Below are positions 1 through 7,799 of a stretch of 15,521 nucleotides of DNA, one piece after another. How positions within the stretch are numbered: the stretch's first letter is position 1; every line of letters starts with the position of its first letter. Made by a program: the position numbers and the translations under genes. The notes beneath the pieces were generated by a model. The model ran no database searches and was not told the DNA's origin. It saw only the letters and a list, made by a program, of their open reading frames with translations. This DNA is from a bacterium (lineage in GTDB: Bacteria > DYJV01 > JALVYZ01), in contig JALVYZ010000062.1 of NCBI GenBank assembly GCA_027037705.1, forward strand, positions 1 to 15,521. Reading direction: 5' to 3'.

Positions 1-1262
1 TCTAATTTTTCTCTAACAGCTTCAATACATTGCTTCATCCCACAAGAAGAAATTTTAAGCCCCATTGGAGTTACTTGATTTTCCTCATTTGCATTTATTA
101 ACCTTAGTTCAACAGGATCTATTTTAGCTAATTTTGCAAGTTCATCTATATTTGATTCAATTGCAAATGTTGCTTGAGGATTACCATAACCTCTGAATGC
201 CTGGGCATAAATATTATTTGTGTAAACACATGTAGCTTTGAAGTAAACTGCTGGAACTTTATATAAAGAACTCATTGGGACAAACATAACAGAAGGAGTT
301 GTAGCTCCCCAAGATGTATAAGCTCCATTATCAAGTAAAGCCGTGGCTTCTCTAAATGTTAACTTTCCATTTTCATCACATCCCTGAGTTATTTCAATAA
401 TCGTTGGTTGCCTTGGTACCATTCCAACAAATTCTTCTTCACGAGAAAATAAAATTTTCACTGGCTTTCCAGTCATATATGATAAAATTATAGCAATAAA
501 ATCATGACAGTGAGTATCAAGTTTATTACCAAATGCACCACCTATTGCTGGAGAAATAACTCTTACTTTTTTGTCTCCAAGTCCCAGGGCTTTCATTAAA
601 TCGTAAAAATCAGCTTGAGCTAAAAAAGGAATTTGAGTTGGCATCCATACAGTTAAATTTTTATTTATATCAAACTCTGCAATAATACCTGTTGTTCCCA
701 TACAGCAATGATGAACCCATGTAGTTTTGTAAGTGCTTTTGACTATATATTTAGATTTTTTCTTCCATTCATCAATATCTCCATGGGATATTTCCCAATT
801 TAAAGGAAGAATATTTGATTTGTTTCTCTCATGAATAATAGGAGCACCTTCTTTTAATGCTTCTTCAGGAGTAAAAACTCCAGGTAAAGGTTCATACTCT
901 ATTTCTATCAAATTAATTGCTTCTTCTGCAATTTCAGGAGATATTGCTGCCACTGCAGCTACTTCATCTTTAAAATTTCTAACTTTATCATATTTTATAA
1001 CTGGATTGTCTTTCATAAAACCTATTGCAAAATTTTTTACTGGATTGGTATCTCTCGTGAGAATTGCTTTAACTCCAGGAACCTTTTTAGCTTTTGAAAT
1101 ATCTATATTTACAATTTTGGCATGAGCATATTCACTTCTTTTAATTTTAGCATAAAGCATATTTTTTCTTTTCAAATCATGAATATATTGAGCTTCTCCT
1201 AATATTTTTTCAGGAGCGTCTAATTTTGGAACTGGCTTCCCTATAAATTTAAAATTACTCAT
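1..1262 (-). CDS. Molybdenum hydroxylase (xanthine dehydrogenase family) large subunit L2, C-terminus outside window
   Basis: This is an open frame of 420 codons from ATG at 1262 to the left edge with no stop, so the gene is partial. It is the molybdopterin-binding large subunit of a xanthine dehydrogenase/CoxL-type hydroxylase, which adds water-derived oxygen to a heterocycle or aldehyde carbon. The N-terminal domain is typical (residues 1-130 or so). The moco-binding GGAFGNK motif is at 241-247 and the canonical FRGYGNPQ loop at 356-363. In the substrate-pocket motif, normally H-x-x-[LM]-E-[PT], I read HHCCMGTTG (184-192), with Gly189 in the Glu position. The C-terminal catalytic-Glu segment lies beyond the window. 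The start is 9 bases after the 2Fe-2S subunit stop and preceded by AGGAGGT, so translation is coupled in an M-S-L operon. About 41 of the first 70 residues are identical to L1 (13138-15426) by hand alignment. The substrate is unknown. Confidence 0.9.
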   Translation of the reverse strand, partial: MSNFKFIGKPVPKLDAPEKILGEAQYIHDLKRKNMLYAKIKRSEYAHAKIVNIDISKAKKVPGVKAILTRDTNPVKNFAIGFMKDNPVIKYDKVRNFKDEVAAVAAISPEIAEEAINLIEIEYEPLPGVFTPEEALKEGAPIIHERNKSNILPLNWEISHGDIDEWKKKSKYIVKSTYKTTWVHHCCMGTTGIIAEFDINKNLTVWMPTQIPFLAQADFYDLMKALGLGDKKVRVISPAIGGAFGNKLDTHCHDFIAIILSYMTGKPVKILFSREEEFVGMVPRQPTIIEITQGCDENGKLTFREATALLDNGAYTSWGATTPSVMFVPMSSLYKVPAVYFKATCVYTNNIYAQAFRGYGNPQATFAIESNIDELAKLAKIDPVELRLINANEENQVTPMGLKISSCGMKQCIEAVREKL

Positions 1263-1271
1263 ATAAACCTC

Positions 1272-1739
1272 CTATTTCTTCCATAACGATTTTACTGCAT
1301 CAATTATCTGAATATAACCTGTACATCTACATAGATTTCCTGCTAATGCTCTTTTTATCTCCTCTTCTGTTACATCTTCTCTATCTTTATTTTCTCTATA
1401 AAATGCCTCTGTTGACATAATCATTCCTGGAGTACAGAATCCACATTGAACTGCGCCATTTTCCCAGAAAGCTTTCTGAATTAAACCAAAATCTCCATCA
1501 TTTTGCATCCCTTCAATGGTAATAACTGTTTTACCGTCAACTTCAACAGCAGGATACAAACAGCTATTTATATTTTTCCCATCTACTAACACAGTACATG
1601 CGCCACATTCTCCAATTCCACAACCTTCTTTTACACCTGTTAATCCTAAATTTTCCCTTAAAACATCTATAAGCATTGTATCTTCTCTGACTGCAACTTC
1701 AACAACATCTCCATTTAATATAAATCTAATTGTTTTCAT
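1272..1739 (-). CDS. Molybdenum hydroxylase 2Fe-2S subunit (CoxS/XdhC-like)
   Basis: This 155-residue protein has the normal length for the small iron-sulfur subunit of molybdenum hydroxylases. The N-terminal plant-ferredoxin-like domain carries Cys40, 45, 48 and 60 (CGIGECGAC and a later Cys). The C-terminal helical domain carries Cys99, 102, 137 and 139 (QCGFCTPG and LCRCTGY). All eight ligands of the two 2Fe-2S clusters are therefore present. It passes electrons from the molybdenum centre in the large subunit to FAD in the medium subunit. It lies 16 bases after the M gene and 9 bases before L2, with a GAGGT ribosome binding site, giving an M-S-L operon. There is no signal peptide, so it is cytoplasmic. 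The family is certain; the partner is most likely L2, though L1 is possible. Confidence 0.96.
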   Translation of the reverse strand: MKTIRFILNGDVVEVAVREDTMLIDVLRENLGLTGVKEGCGIGECGACTVLVDGKNINSCLYPAVEVDGKTVITIEGMQNDGDFGLIQKAFWENGAVQCGFCTPGMIMSTEAFYRENKDREDVTEEEIKRALAGNLCRCTGYIQIIDAVKSLWKK

Positions 1740-1755
1740 TTTTTACCTCATTTAC

Positions 1756-2622
1756 CTAAATTAATTTTGCTCTTTTATACGCAATCATTCCCACTCTTTT
1801 AATATATGCTTTAATTATCTCTCTTTTATGCCATTCTTTTCCTCTTATATCATCAATTGGCGAACATTCTTTTTTTGCTATATTTCCAGCTTGTTCTAAA
1901 ATTTCTTCTGAAAATTTTTTATGAATTAAAAATTCTTCTGTACCAGTAGCTCTTATTGGAGTAGGAGCAACAGTTGTTAATCCTACTTTAATATCTTCGA
2001 TTATATCATCATCTCCAATTTTTATATTCATTGCCACTCCAGCATTTGCTAAATCCATAGCATTTCTTTTCATAAATTTATAATAAGCTGAACCTGAATT
2101 CTTTACTGGTTTTTTAAGTAAAAAACCTTTAACAATCTCTTCTTCAGCGAGAAAAACTTGTTTTGGACCTTTAAAAAATTCATCTAAAGGAAGTTCCCTT
2201 TCCTTAAAATCATCCATAATAATTACAACTTTTGCATCATAAATTAATAATGGACTGGCAGTATCTGCTCCTGGAGAAGCATTAACAATATTTCCACCAA
2301 TTGTTCCAACATTTCTTATTTGAACTGAAGCCATATTAATAAGAGCATCATATAATGCTGGAAAATATTTTCTTACAACTTCAGATTGTTCAAGCTCTCT
2401 TAAAGTTGTTCCTGCTCCAATAAAAACAAACTTTTCATTTTCTTCTATTCCTTTAATTTCATTCAAATTCCTTAAAGAAATAAGTGCATCAGGTTTTATA
2501 GCTTTTTTCTTGATTAAAACAAAAATATCTGTGCCTCCAGCGACATATTTTGAATTTTTATATTCTTTTTTTAAATATATTGCTTCACCTACAGAACCTG
2601 GTTTAAAATATCTAAAGTTCAT
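1756..2622 (-). CDS. Molybdenum hydroxylase FAD-binding subunit (CoxM-like)
   Basis: This 288-residue protein is the FAD subunit of a molybdenum hydroxylase (CO dehydrogenase medium-subunit fold). It shows the two FAD pyrophosphate-binding motifs of the family: AGGTD at 28-32 and TIGGNIVNASPGAD at 107-120. The CoxM C-terminal domain follows. The length is standard. The extra cysteine-rich loop that holds a 4Fe-4S cluster in 4-hydroxybenzoyl-CoA reductase is absent, and I see a single Cys, near the C-terminus. This argues for an oxidative hydroxylase rather than a dearomatising reductase. It is the first gene of the M-S-L2 group, with a GGGAG ribosome binding site before ATG 2622. It follows the binding-protein gene after a 129-base gap holding a hairpin and a heptamer array. 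Confidence 0.94.
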   Translation of the reverse strand: MNFRYFKPGSVGEAIYLKKEYKNSKYVAGGTDIFVLIKKKAIKPDALISLRNLNEIKGIEENEKFVFIGAGTTLRELEQSEVVRKYFPALYDALINMASVQIRNVGTIGGNIVNASPGADTASPLLIYDAKVVIIMDDFKERELPLDEFFKGPKQVFLAEEEIVKGFLLKKPVKNSGSAYYKFMKRNAMDLANAGVAMNIKIGDDDIIEDIKVGLTTVAPTPIRATGTEEFLIHKKFSEEILEQAGNIAKKECSPIDDIRGKEWHKREIIKAYIKRVGMIAYKRAKLI

Positions 2623-2690
2623 TATTTTCTCCCTGAATTAATTATAAAATTAACTCCTTCTACTTTCAACTTCTACTATATATTTTATCA

Positions 2691-2712
2691 GGCAGGGAAA
2701 AATTTCCCCACC
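2691..2712. other. Short near-perfect hairpin between binding-protein and hydroxylase genes
   Basis: Positions 2691-2700 and 2703-2712 are inverted repeats matching at 8 of 10 positions. The two mismatches become G-U pairs in the minus-strand RNA, so a GC-rich stem of 9-10 bp with a tiny loop can form. On the minus strand no strong U-run follows. On the plus strand TTATTTTTTA follows, but no plus-strand gene precedes it. I read it as a possible mRNA 3'-end stabiliser or weak attenuator after the binding-protein gene, not a proven terminator. Confidence 0.35.
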
Positions 2713-2721
2713 TTATTTTTT

Positions 2722-2754
2722 ACTCCTGACTCCTGACTCCACACTCCCGACTTA
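2722..2754. repeat. ACTCCNG heptamer array at the 3' end of the binding-protein gene
   Basis: Four period-7 units, ACTCCTG, ACTCCTG, ACTCCAC and ACTCCCG, are followed by ACTTA. The last unit contains the TAA stop (2752-2754) of the upstream gene. On the mRNA sense strand it reads as repeated GGAGT cores. Confidence 0.9.
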
Positions 2755-3888
2755 TTTAACCAACTTCCACTTTCCATTAACAACTTGAACCATTACCACA
2801 TCATTTAAACCTAAACCATTATGATCTTTAGGTGTAATTTTATAAATTCCACTTATACCAACATATCCATATGTTTTATTTTCAAGATAATCTCTAATCT
2901 TTTCTCTGTCACAACCAACATGTTTTAACGCTTCCAATACTAAGTATGCTGCATCAACACCATATGCAACCATTGTCCCTGGATAGTATCCATATTTTTC
3001 TTTAAAAATTTTAACAAAATGTAAAATTTTCTTTTTCTGAGGGTCAGAATTTGGAAGTTGGTCAGCCACATAAATTTTTGTTGCAGGCATTAACACTCCT
3101 TCTGCAGCATCTCCAGCTACTTTTAAGAAAATTGGGTCACACTGACCGTGGCATTGGAATAATGGCTGCTTCATTCCAAGTCTCTTTTTATTTTTTGCAA
3201 TAATTCCACCAGCTGGACCAATTGTCCATGCAATAATTGCATCAGGATTTTTGTCTTTTACTTTAACAAGCTGTGTTGTCATATCAACATCTTTTCTATG
3301 AAAACTTTCTGCTGCAACCATTTTAACACCATATTTAGGTGAAAGTTTCTTTGCAACTTTATATCCATCTCTTCCAAATCCATCAGCAGAATATAAAAAA
3401 GCATATGTTTTTAATCCATGTTTTTTCATATATTGAAAAATTTTTCCAAGAGCAACAGAGCTTCTATATGGAGATTTAAAGACATATTTAACAGGTGGCT
3501 TATCAATAATTATATCACTACCTGCATGCATAAATGTTGGAACATGCATTTTATTCACATAAGGTTTAACAGCCATTCCTGAACCAGTAGTTGTTGGACC
3601 AATAATTACACAAACCTTGTCCTGCTCAACAAGTTTCTTTGCCCCAAGAAGAGCTTTTGTAGGATTCATTTGAGTATCAACTTCAATTAATTCAATTTTT
3701 TTACCATTAATTCCTCCATGAGCATTTGCTTCTTCAAAGATCAATTTACAAGCATTCTTTTGGGCAATTCCTATATGAGCTGCTGGGCCAGTTAATGCAA
3801 AAAGTCCTCCAACTTTAATAACTCCACCAGCAAATAATGAACCTGCAAAACATAAAATAATTCCCAGAATTAATAATAGTTTTTTCAT
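2752..3888 (-). CDS. ABC transporter substrate-binding protein, LivK/type 1 periplasmic family
   Basis: This 378-residue precursor has a clear signal peptide: KK, a hydrophobic stretch, then SLFA before GG, with likely cleavage after residue 20. The Cys at 13 has no proper lipobox, so a soluble periplasmic protein is more likely than a lipoprotein. The mature protein starts with the branched-chain amino-acid-binding-protein signature (KVGGLFALTGPAAHIG). It continues with ANAHGGINGKKIEL and VIIGPTTTGSG, typical of peripla_BP_6. This family also binds aromatic acids in degradation clusters, which suits the neighbouring ligase and hydroxylase. No permease or ATPase genes of the transporter are in the window. 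A very strong AAGGAGGTG site precedes ATG 3888. The ligand cannot be read from the sequence; an aromatic or N-heterocyclic acid is my inference. Confidence 0.93.
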   Translation of the reverse strand: MKKLLLILGIILCFAGSLFAGGVIKVGGLFALTGPAAHIGIAQKNACKLIFEEANAHGGINGKKIELIEVDTQMNPTKALLGAKKLVEQDKVCVIIGPTTTGSGMAVKPYVNKMHVPTFMHAGSDIIIDKPPVKYVFKSPYRSSVALGKIFQYMKKHGLKTYAFLYSADGFGRDGYKVAKKLSPKYGVKMVAAESFHRKDVDMTTQLVKVKDKNPDAIIAWTIGPAGGIIAKNKKRLGMKQPLFQCHGQCDPIFLKVAGDAAEGVLMPATKIYVADQLPNSDPQKKKILHFVKIFKEKYGYYPGTMVAYGVDAAYLVLEALKHVGCDREKIRDYLENKTYGYVGISGIYKITPKDHNGLGLNDVVMVQVVNGKWKLVK

Positions 3889-3929
3889 AATTCACCTCCT
3901 TTAGTTTTTATAAATATCACTACTTTAAA

Positions 3930-4010
3930 TTAGTGTTAGTGTTGGTGATAGTGTTAGTTTAAAATTTTTTATTATTCATTTTTAACTTTTAATTAAAAGA
4001 TTCCCGACTA
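3930..4010. repeat. Composite repeat: TTAGTG hexamers, AT-rich spacer, short ACTCCNG end
   Basis: Five in-phase hexamers (TTAGTG, TTAGTG, TTGGTG, ATAGTG, TTAGTT; 3930-3959) are followed by TAAAATTTTTT and an AT-rich spacer. One and a half heptamer units (ATTCCCG, ACTA; 4000-4010) then end exactly with the TAG stop of the ligase gene (4008-4010). The same order of parts recurs at 13034-13121. Confidence 0.85.
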
Positions 4011-5300
4011 ATATCTCTTATCAAAAATCCTTTTTGTCTTTCTTTCTGACCTTGGCAATGTTCTATAATCAACTATTTCAACAATTGTATTAACTAATAA
4101 TCTTTTTTTAATTTCAAAATTTATTTCTCTTGCTAATTTTTTATCTTGTGATTTATCACCGTCTTCAGCTCTTTCCACTTTTAAGATCATATAATCTTTT
4201 CCATCATCTCTTCTCTCTAAAATAACTTGATATTCACTACCTATACCTTCAATTTGTGATAAAATTGAATCTATTGAACCTGGATATATGTTTACACCTC
4301 TAAAAATAAACATATCATCACTTCTACCAAGGATTTTATCATGCCTTGGAAGAAAACAACCACAAGGACAGTCATCTCCAATAATGAGCTTTGTCAAATC
4401 TCTTGAACGATATCTTATTAATGGTGCAGCTTCTTTCCATAAAGTAGTATAAACCATCTCTCCTATCTCTCCAGGAGCAACTGGTTTTAATGTTTTTGGA
4501 TCTATAATTTCAAGTATATAAAAATCAGCCCAATAATGAATTCCAGTATGATATTTACAATCAAGTCCTGTTCCTGGGCCATAAAGTTCTGTCATTCCAG
4601 GGATGTCAAATATTTCTTCAGCTCCAGAAAGTTCTTTAATTTTCCTAATTATTGCATCAGAAGTCCTTTCAGAACCAAGAATTATTTTTTTCAAATTAAT
4701 TTTATCTCTTACACCTCTCCTATTTATTTCCTCTGACATTAATAATGCCATTGAAGCTGTACAGCACATAACAGTTGATTGAAAATCAATTAAAAATTCT
4801 ATCTGCATATCAAGATTCCCTGGTCCAGTTGGAATCGCCATTGCTCCATACTTTTCACATGCAAGCTGAAATCCAACTCCCGCTGTCCACACCCCATATC
4901 CTACACATATTTGAACTCTGTCTTCAGGAGTTAATTCTGCCATTTCATAACATCTTGCAAACATATAAAGCCAGTCATCAATATCTTTCTGAGTATAGCA
5001 TAAAATTTTTCTTTTTCCTGTGGTCCCACTTGAAGCATGTATTCTTACAATATCCTTAAAATCCACGCTTCTTAAAGGAAAAGGATAACCTGCTCGTAGA
5101 TCATCAGCAGTTGTAAATGGTAATTTTTCAATATCTTCAAGAGATTGGATATCATCAGGTTTTACCCCTGCCTCATCAAATTTCTTTTTGTAAAATGTAG
5201 AATTGTTATATGCATGATTTACAGTCCATTTTAACCTTTCAAGCTGTAATTTTTTTAATTCTTCCATATTATTAACTTTTGGAGGAAATCTCTTTAACAT
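4008..5300 (-). CDS. paaK: Phenylacetate-CoA ligase family (PaaK-type) aryl-acid CoA ligase
   Basis: This 430-residue AMP-forming acyl-CoA synthetase is at the usual PaaK length. The ATP phosphate loop SSGTTGK is at 90-96. The adenylation motif GMTELYG is at 235-241 and RYRSRDLT at 296-303. The PaaK C-terminal signature GRSDDMFIFRGVNIYP is at 325-340. A C-terminal LPRSERKTKR segment supplies the lysine expected near the adenylate (421/423). CPCGC lies at 311-315. The enzyme activates an aromatic acid to its CoA thioester with ATP. Indoleacetate-CoA ligase (IaaB) of Aromatoleum belongs to this same family, and the hydantoinase and mutase neighbours favour an N-heterocyclic acetate over phenylacetate. 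That is inference. The start at 5300 has GGAG at a good distance. The TAG stop sits in a repeat unit. Confidence 0.93.
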   Translation of the reverse strand: MLKRFPPKVNNMEELKKLQLERLKWTVNHAYNNSTFYKKKFDEAGVKPDDIQSLEDIEKLPFTTADDLRAGYPFPLRSVDFKDIVRIHASSGTTGKRKILCYTQKDIDDWLYMFARCYEMAELTPEDRVQICVGYGVWTAGVGFQLACEKYGAMAIPTGPGNLDMQIEFLIDFQSTVMCCTASMALLMSEEINRRGVRDKINLKKIILGSERTSDAIIRKIKELSGAEEIFDIPGMTELYGPGTGLDCKYHTGIHYWADFYILEIIDPKTLKPVAPGEIGEMVYTTLWKEAAPLIRYRSRDLTKLIIGDDCPCGCFLPRHDKILGRSDDMFIFRGVNIYPGSIDSILSQIEGIGSEYQVILERRDDGKDYMILKVERAEDGDKSQDKKLAREINFEIKKRLLVNTIVEIVDYRTLPRSERKTKRIFDKRY

Positions 5301-5659
5301 TTTTATACTCCTACGTTTTTTTGGCTATGGGTTATAGGAAATATTTATGTTTAAATCTCTTAACCATAATCTATAGCCTATTGCCTTTTTCTATAAGTTA
5401 ATTTATTACCAATTAATATAAATCCCTTCAGCCTTCTACCTTCAACCTTAATTTTAGTGTTGGTGATGGTGTTAATTTTTTTGTTATTCATGGTTATTTG
5501 TAGTTATTAATTGTAATTATTAGTAATTTGTTGTTATTGGCATAGGAATTTAGTAAAAAATATTACAATTAACCACTATCCCACTCGCCATTAGCCAACT
5601 CTTCACCGTTCACCGTTCACTGTTCACTATTAAATAACTCCCGATTCCGCACTCCAGAC
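5301..5659. repeat. 359-base intergenic region, a mosaic of short-period repeats
   Basis: No gene is visible. Reading along the plus strand there are: an imperfect inverted repeat (5323-5338 with 5363-5378, 12 of 16 matching); CCTTCNN heptamers (5425-5450); TTAGTG-like hexamers (5454-5477); an AT-rich stretch with loose TTATTNG repeats (about 5480-5545); TTCACCG heptamers (5602-5629); and ACTCCNG heptamers (5637-5669) running into the HyuB gene end. The ligase ribosome binding site is just above 5300. I see no confident promoter, although this is the largest gap and a promoter for the ligase could hide here. Confidence 0.85.
5602..5629. repeat. TTCACNG heptamer array
   Basis: Four consecutive in-phase units: TTCACCG, TTCACCG, TTCACTG and TTCACTA. 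On the sense strand this reads GTGAACNG-type repeats. It is followed within 8 bases by the ACTCCNG array. Confidence 0.9.
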
Positions 5660-5669
5660 TCATGACTTA
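5637..5669. repeat. ACTCCNG heptamer array overlapping the HyuB gene end
   Basis: The units are ACTCCCG, ATTCCGC, ACTCCAG and ACTCATG, followed by ACTTA. The last ten bases overlap the coding end of hydantoinase B: the TGA stop (5660-5662) and the codons for the last residues lie inside the array. Confidence 0.9.
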
Positions 5670-7393
5670 GCATTTCTAATTTTCATAGTCTGTTCAAAAT
5701 CAACTTCTAAAGTCTCTGGATTAATTACAACTCCATAATCTTCTTTTGCTTTTTCTATTGAAACAAAGCCATTTCTCACATCATATAATACTGCATTTAT
5801 ATCTCTTTTGTATGGATGTCCCCATCCACCTCCACCACCTGCTTCTTGATAATAAATTGTCCCTTTTGGCACATTTTCAATTAAATCTTTAGATTTACAT
5901 TTATAAACTTTACCATCAGGATAGGTAAGTTCTATTTTATTAAGTGTTCCTGGTTTTCCACCATGTGCTCCAAATGCAGGTTCAACATCTCCATCTCCAA
6001 AAGTAACAACTTTAGTATTATCACTTCCAATTATAAATTTTGTTATCACTCCAACACCACCTCTCCATTGACCAGCTCCTCCTGAATCTGTCCAGTATTC
6101 ATGTTTTAACAACAGATGGGGTGTTTGATGCTCAAACATTTCATAATCTTGATCAAGTACACCACCAGAGGCATCAATCATTCCAATATGATCATATCCA
6201 TCACATCCTTTTATTGCTCCAGATCCACCTTTTAATCCCATAAATCCAATATCTACATAAGGTTCATTCTTTCTTGGGTCAATTCCAGTTGTTAAAGAAC
6301 ATAATAATTCATCCCATTCAGCAGTTACTCTATCAGGAATTACAGGAGATAATGCCCTCATAATTGCATCAGCATTATTTGGACATAAATGATTACCATA
6401 AGTGGTAGCAGCTGGAAATTTAGCATTTAAAACTGTTCCTTCAGGAATAATTATATTAATAGGTCTGACCATCCCATCGTTATGTGGAATGTCTGGATTT
6501 ATCATCTGTAAGAAAGTTAAAATTGTTGCTGATGCACTTGAGGTAAAAGTTCCATTAACAAATCCTGGGGTTTGAGGGTCTGTATCTGAATAATCAAAAG
6601 TTATTTTTGTGTCTTCAACTGTAATTTTAACTCTTATTGTATAAGAAGATCCTTCATTTCTTCCATCGTAATAACCAGTTGCTTCTCCATAATATACCCC
6701 ATTTGGAATTGTTCTAATTTCATTTTCCATCATCTTTTGAGTTGAATCAAAAAGATACTCTTTATGCGCTTCAAACACATCAACTCCGTATCTATCAATA
6801 AGTTTTAGAAGTTCTCTTTCTCCTACAACACAACTTCCAATTTCAGCTTTCATGTCTTCTTCAACAATCTTTAATCTTATATTAGCAAATATTAAATTCC
6901 AAACATCTTTTCTTAATTTACCTTTTTCATAAACTTTTACAGGAGGTATTCTTAATGCTTCTTGCCATACTTCTGTCGCATTTGGATTATATCCTCCCTG
7001 AACACATCCACCAATATCAGCCTGATGTCCTTTACATGCTGCCCATCCTACAAGTTCATCTTTATAAAAAATTGGTTTATATACAGCAACATCATTATTC
7101 TGATTTCCCATTGAAAAAACATCATTATGAAATATTACATCACCAGGATAAATTTCATCTCTAAAATAGTTAACAATATATTCGCAGACAGGTGCAAGTG
7201 AAAATGCTAATATAGGAAGATTTTCTGTCTGTTCAAGCATTTTACCGTTTCTATCATATAGACCTGTTACAAAATCTCGTGCTTCGCATAAAATTGGACT
7301 TCTTGTTGTTTTCTCAAGAGCAATACTCATCTCATTTGTAATTGCTTTTAGCCTCTTTCTTAAAATAGAAACAAGCACTTTATCTATTTTCAT
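5660..7393 (-). CDS. hyuB: Hydantoinase/oxoprolinase subunit B (HyuB family)
   Basis: At 577 residues this is the normal length for HyuB and much shorter than the roughly 770-residue acetone carboxylase alpha subunit. With HyuA it should form a cytoplasmic ATP-dependent amidohydrolase or carboxylase that opens lactam/imide rings or acts on ketones. Family landmarks are the PGDVIFHND segment (83-91), DVAVYKPIF (101-109), GHQADIGG (122-129), and the glycine-rich end with GGAGQWRGGVG and EAGGGGGWGHPYKR. The usual GGTH in the metal-site region is MGNQ here (95-98), marking a divergent subfamily. GGGGG precedes ATG 7393. It is separated from hyuA by a DUF2283 gene and two repeat arrays. No third (gamma) subunit of the acetone carboxylase kind is present. 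Lactam opening of an oxidised N-heterocycle is the best-fitting role by context. Confidence 0.93.
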   Translation of the reverse strand: MKIDKVLVSILRKRLKAITNEMSIALEKTTRSPILCEARDFVTGLYDRNGKMLEQTENLPILAFSLAPVCEYIVNYFRDEIYPGDVIFHNDVFSMGNQNNDVAVYKPIFYKDELVGWAACKGHQADIGGCVQGGYNPNATEVWQEALRIPPVKVYEKGKLRKDVWNLIFANIRLKIVEEDMKAEIGSCVVGERELLKLIDRYGVDVFEAHKEYLFDSTQKMMENEIRTIPNGVYYGEATGYYDGRNEGSSYTIRVKITVEDTKITFDYSDTDPQTPGFVNGTFTSSASATILTFLQMINPDIPHNDGMVRPINIIIPEGTVLNAKFPAATTYGNHLCPNNADAIMRALSPVIPDRVTAEWDELLCSLTTGIDPRKNEPYVDIGFMGLKGGSGAIKGCDGYDHIGMIDASGGVLDQDYEMFEHQTPHLLLKHEYWTDSGGAGQWRGGVGVITKFIIGSDNTKVVTFGDGDVEPAFGAHGGKPGTLNKIELTYPDGKVYKCKSKDLIENVPKGTIYYQEAGGGGGWGHPYKRDINAVLYDVRNGFVSIEKAKEDYGVVINPETLEVDFEQTMKIRNAKS

Positions 7394-7414
7394 AACTGCC
7401 CCCTTTTTAAGTTA

Positions 7415-7505
7415 ATGCGTTAATGCGTATATGAGTTTATGCGTAAATGTATATATGAGAATAATAAATTTTCCGCATCTTCGCATATTCGCTTCTACGC
7501 ATTTA
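7415..7505. repeat. Inverted ATGCGTNN octamer array
   Basis: Six in-phase octamers (ATGCGTTA, ATGCGTAT, ATGAGTTT, ATGCGTAA, ATGTATAT, ATGAGAAT; 7415-7462) face four inverted octamers (CGCATCTT, CGCATATT, CGCTTCTA, CGCATTTA; 7474-7505) across an AT-rich centre. The right arm matches that of the element at 12501-12604 at 26 of 29 positions. Confidence 0.92.
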
Positions 7506-7751
7506 CTACATTTCTCCTTCAACCTTCAACTCTTGTTTTTGGATTACATCCTTTTTAATTTCCACAGAATAAAAAAGAATAGTTTTCAAATCAATCTTCT
7601 GTGAAGCATTTAAAATTTCTATGCCAACAATTTTATTATCTGATGTTGTATCAATATTTAAACCTTCTGAAATTTCAATTACGCCTTCAGGCTGAATATC
7701 ACTTAATTTTAAATATAATGCATCTACTTCATCATCATAAAAAACCTTCAT
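7506..7751 (-). CDS. Small DUF2283 family protein
   Basis: This 81-residue protein has the DUF2283 pattern: YDDEVDALYLKL (5-16), then ISEGLNID and KIVGIEILNAS. The function of DUF2283 is not established. Members are often found next to DUF4258/RelE-like partners and are suspected toxin-antitoxin components, but no partner is visible here. It has a good AAAGGAGAG site before ATG 7751. It sits between the hyuA and hyuB genes, bounded on one side by the octamer element and on the other by the ACTCCNG array. Two CCTTCAA units (7516-7529) encode part of its C-terminal ELKVEGEM. It looks like an inserted cassette rather than part of the catabolic pathway. Confidence 0.85.
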   Translation of the reverse strand: MKVFYDDEVDALYLKLSDIQPEGVIEISEGLNIDTTSDNKIVGIEILNASQKIDLKTILFYSVEIKKDVIQKQELKVEGEM

Positions 7752-7767
7752 TTTCTCTCCTTTAAAA

Positions 7768-7799
7768 ACTCCCGACTCCGCACTCCAGACTCCAGACTA
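7768..7799. repeat. ACTCCNG heptamer array ending in the HyuA stop codon
   Basis: Four in-phase units, ACTCCCG, ACTCCGC, ACTCCAG and ACTCCAG, are followed by ACTA. The final CTA (7797-7799) is the TAG stop of hydantoinase A on the minus strand. Confidence 0.92.

Noticed and set aside
1516-1764. Plus-strand open frames such as this one and those at 4536-4736, 4775-5059, 6040-6243, 6955-7164, 8405-8611, 10238-10423 and 14594-14791
   Set aside because: They lie opposite well-conserved minus-strand genes, have low-complexity translations rich in His, Leu or Phe, and have no recognisable domains.
1-2622. 4-hydroxybenzoyl-CoA reductase (dearomatising or dehydroxylating)
   Set aside because: The FAD subunit lacks the cysteine-rich loop for the extra 4Fe-4S cluster. 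A hydroxylase is more likely.
2691-2725. Rho-independent terminator on the plus strand
   Set aside because: The stem is followed by a T-rich run on the plus strand, but no plus-strand gene precedes it and all genes here are on the other strand.
5602-5669. CRISPR array
   Set aside because: Units are 7 bases and contiguous, with no unique spacers and no cas genes.
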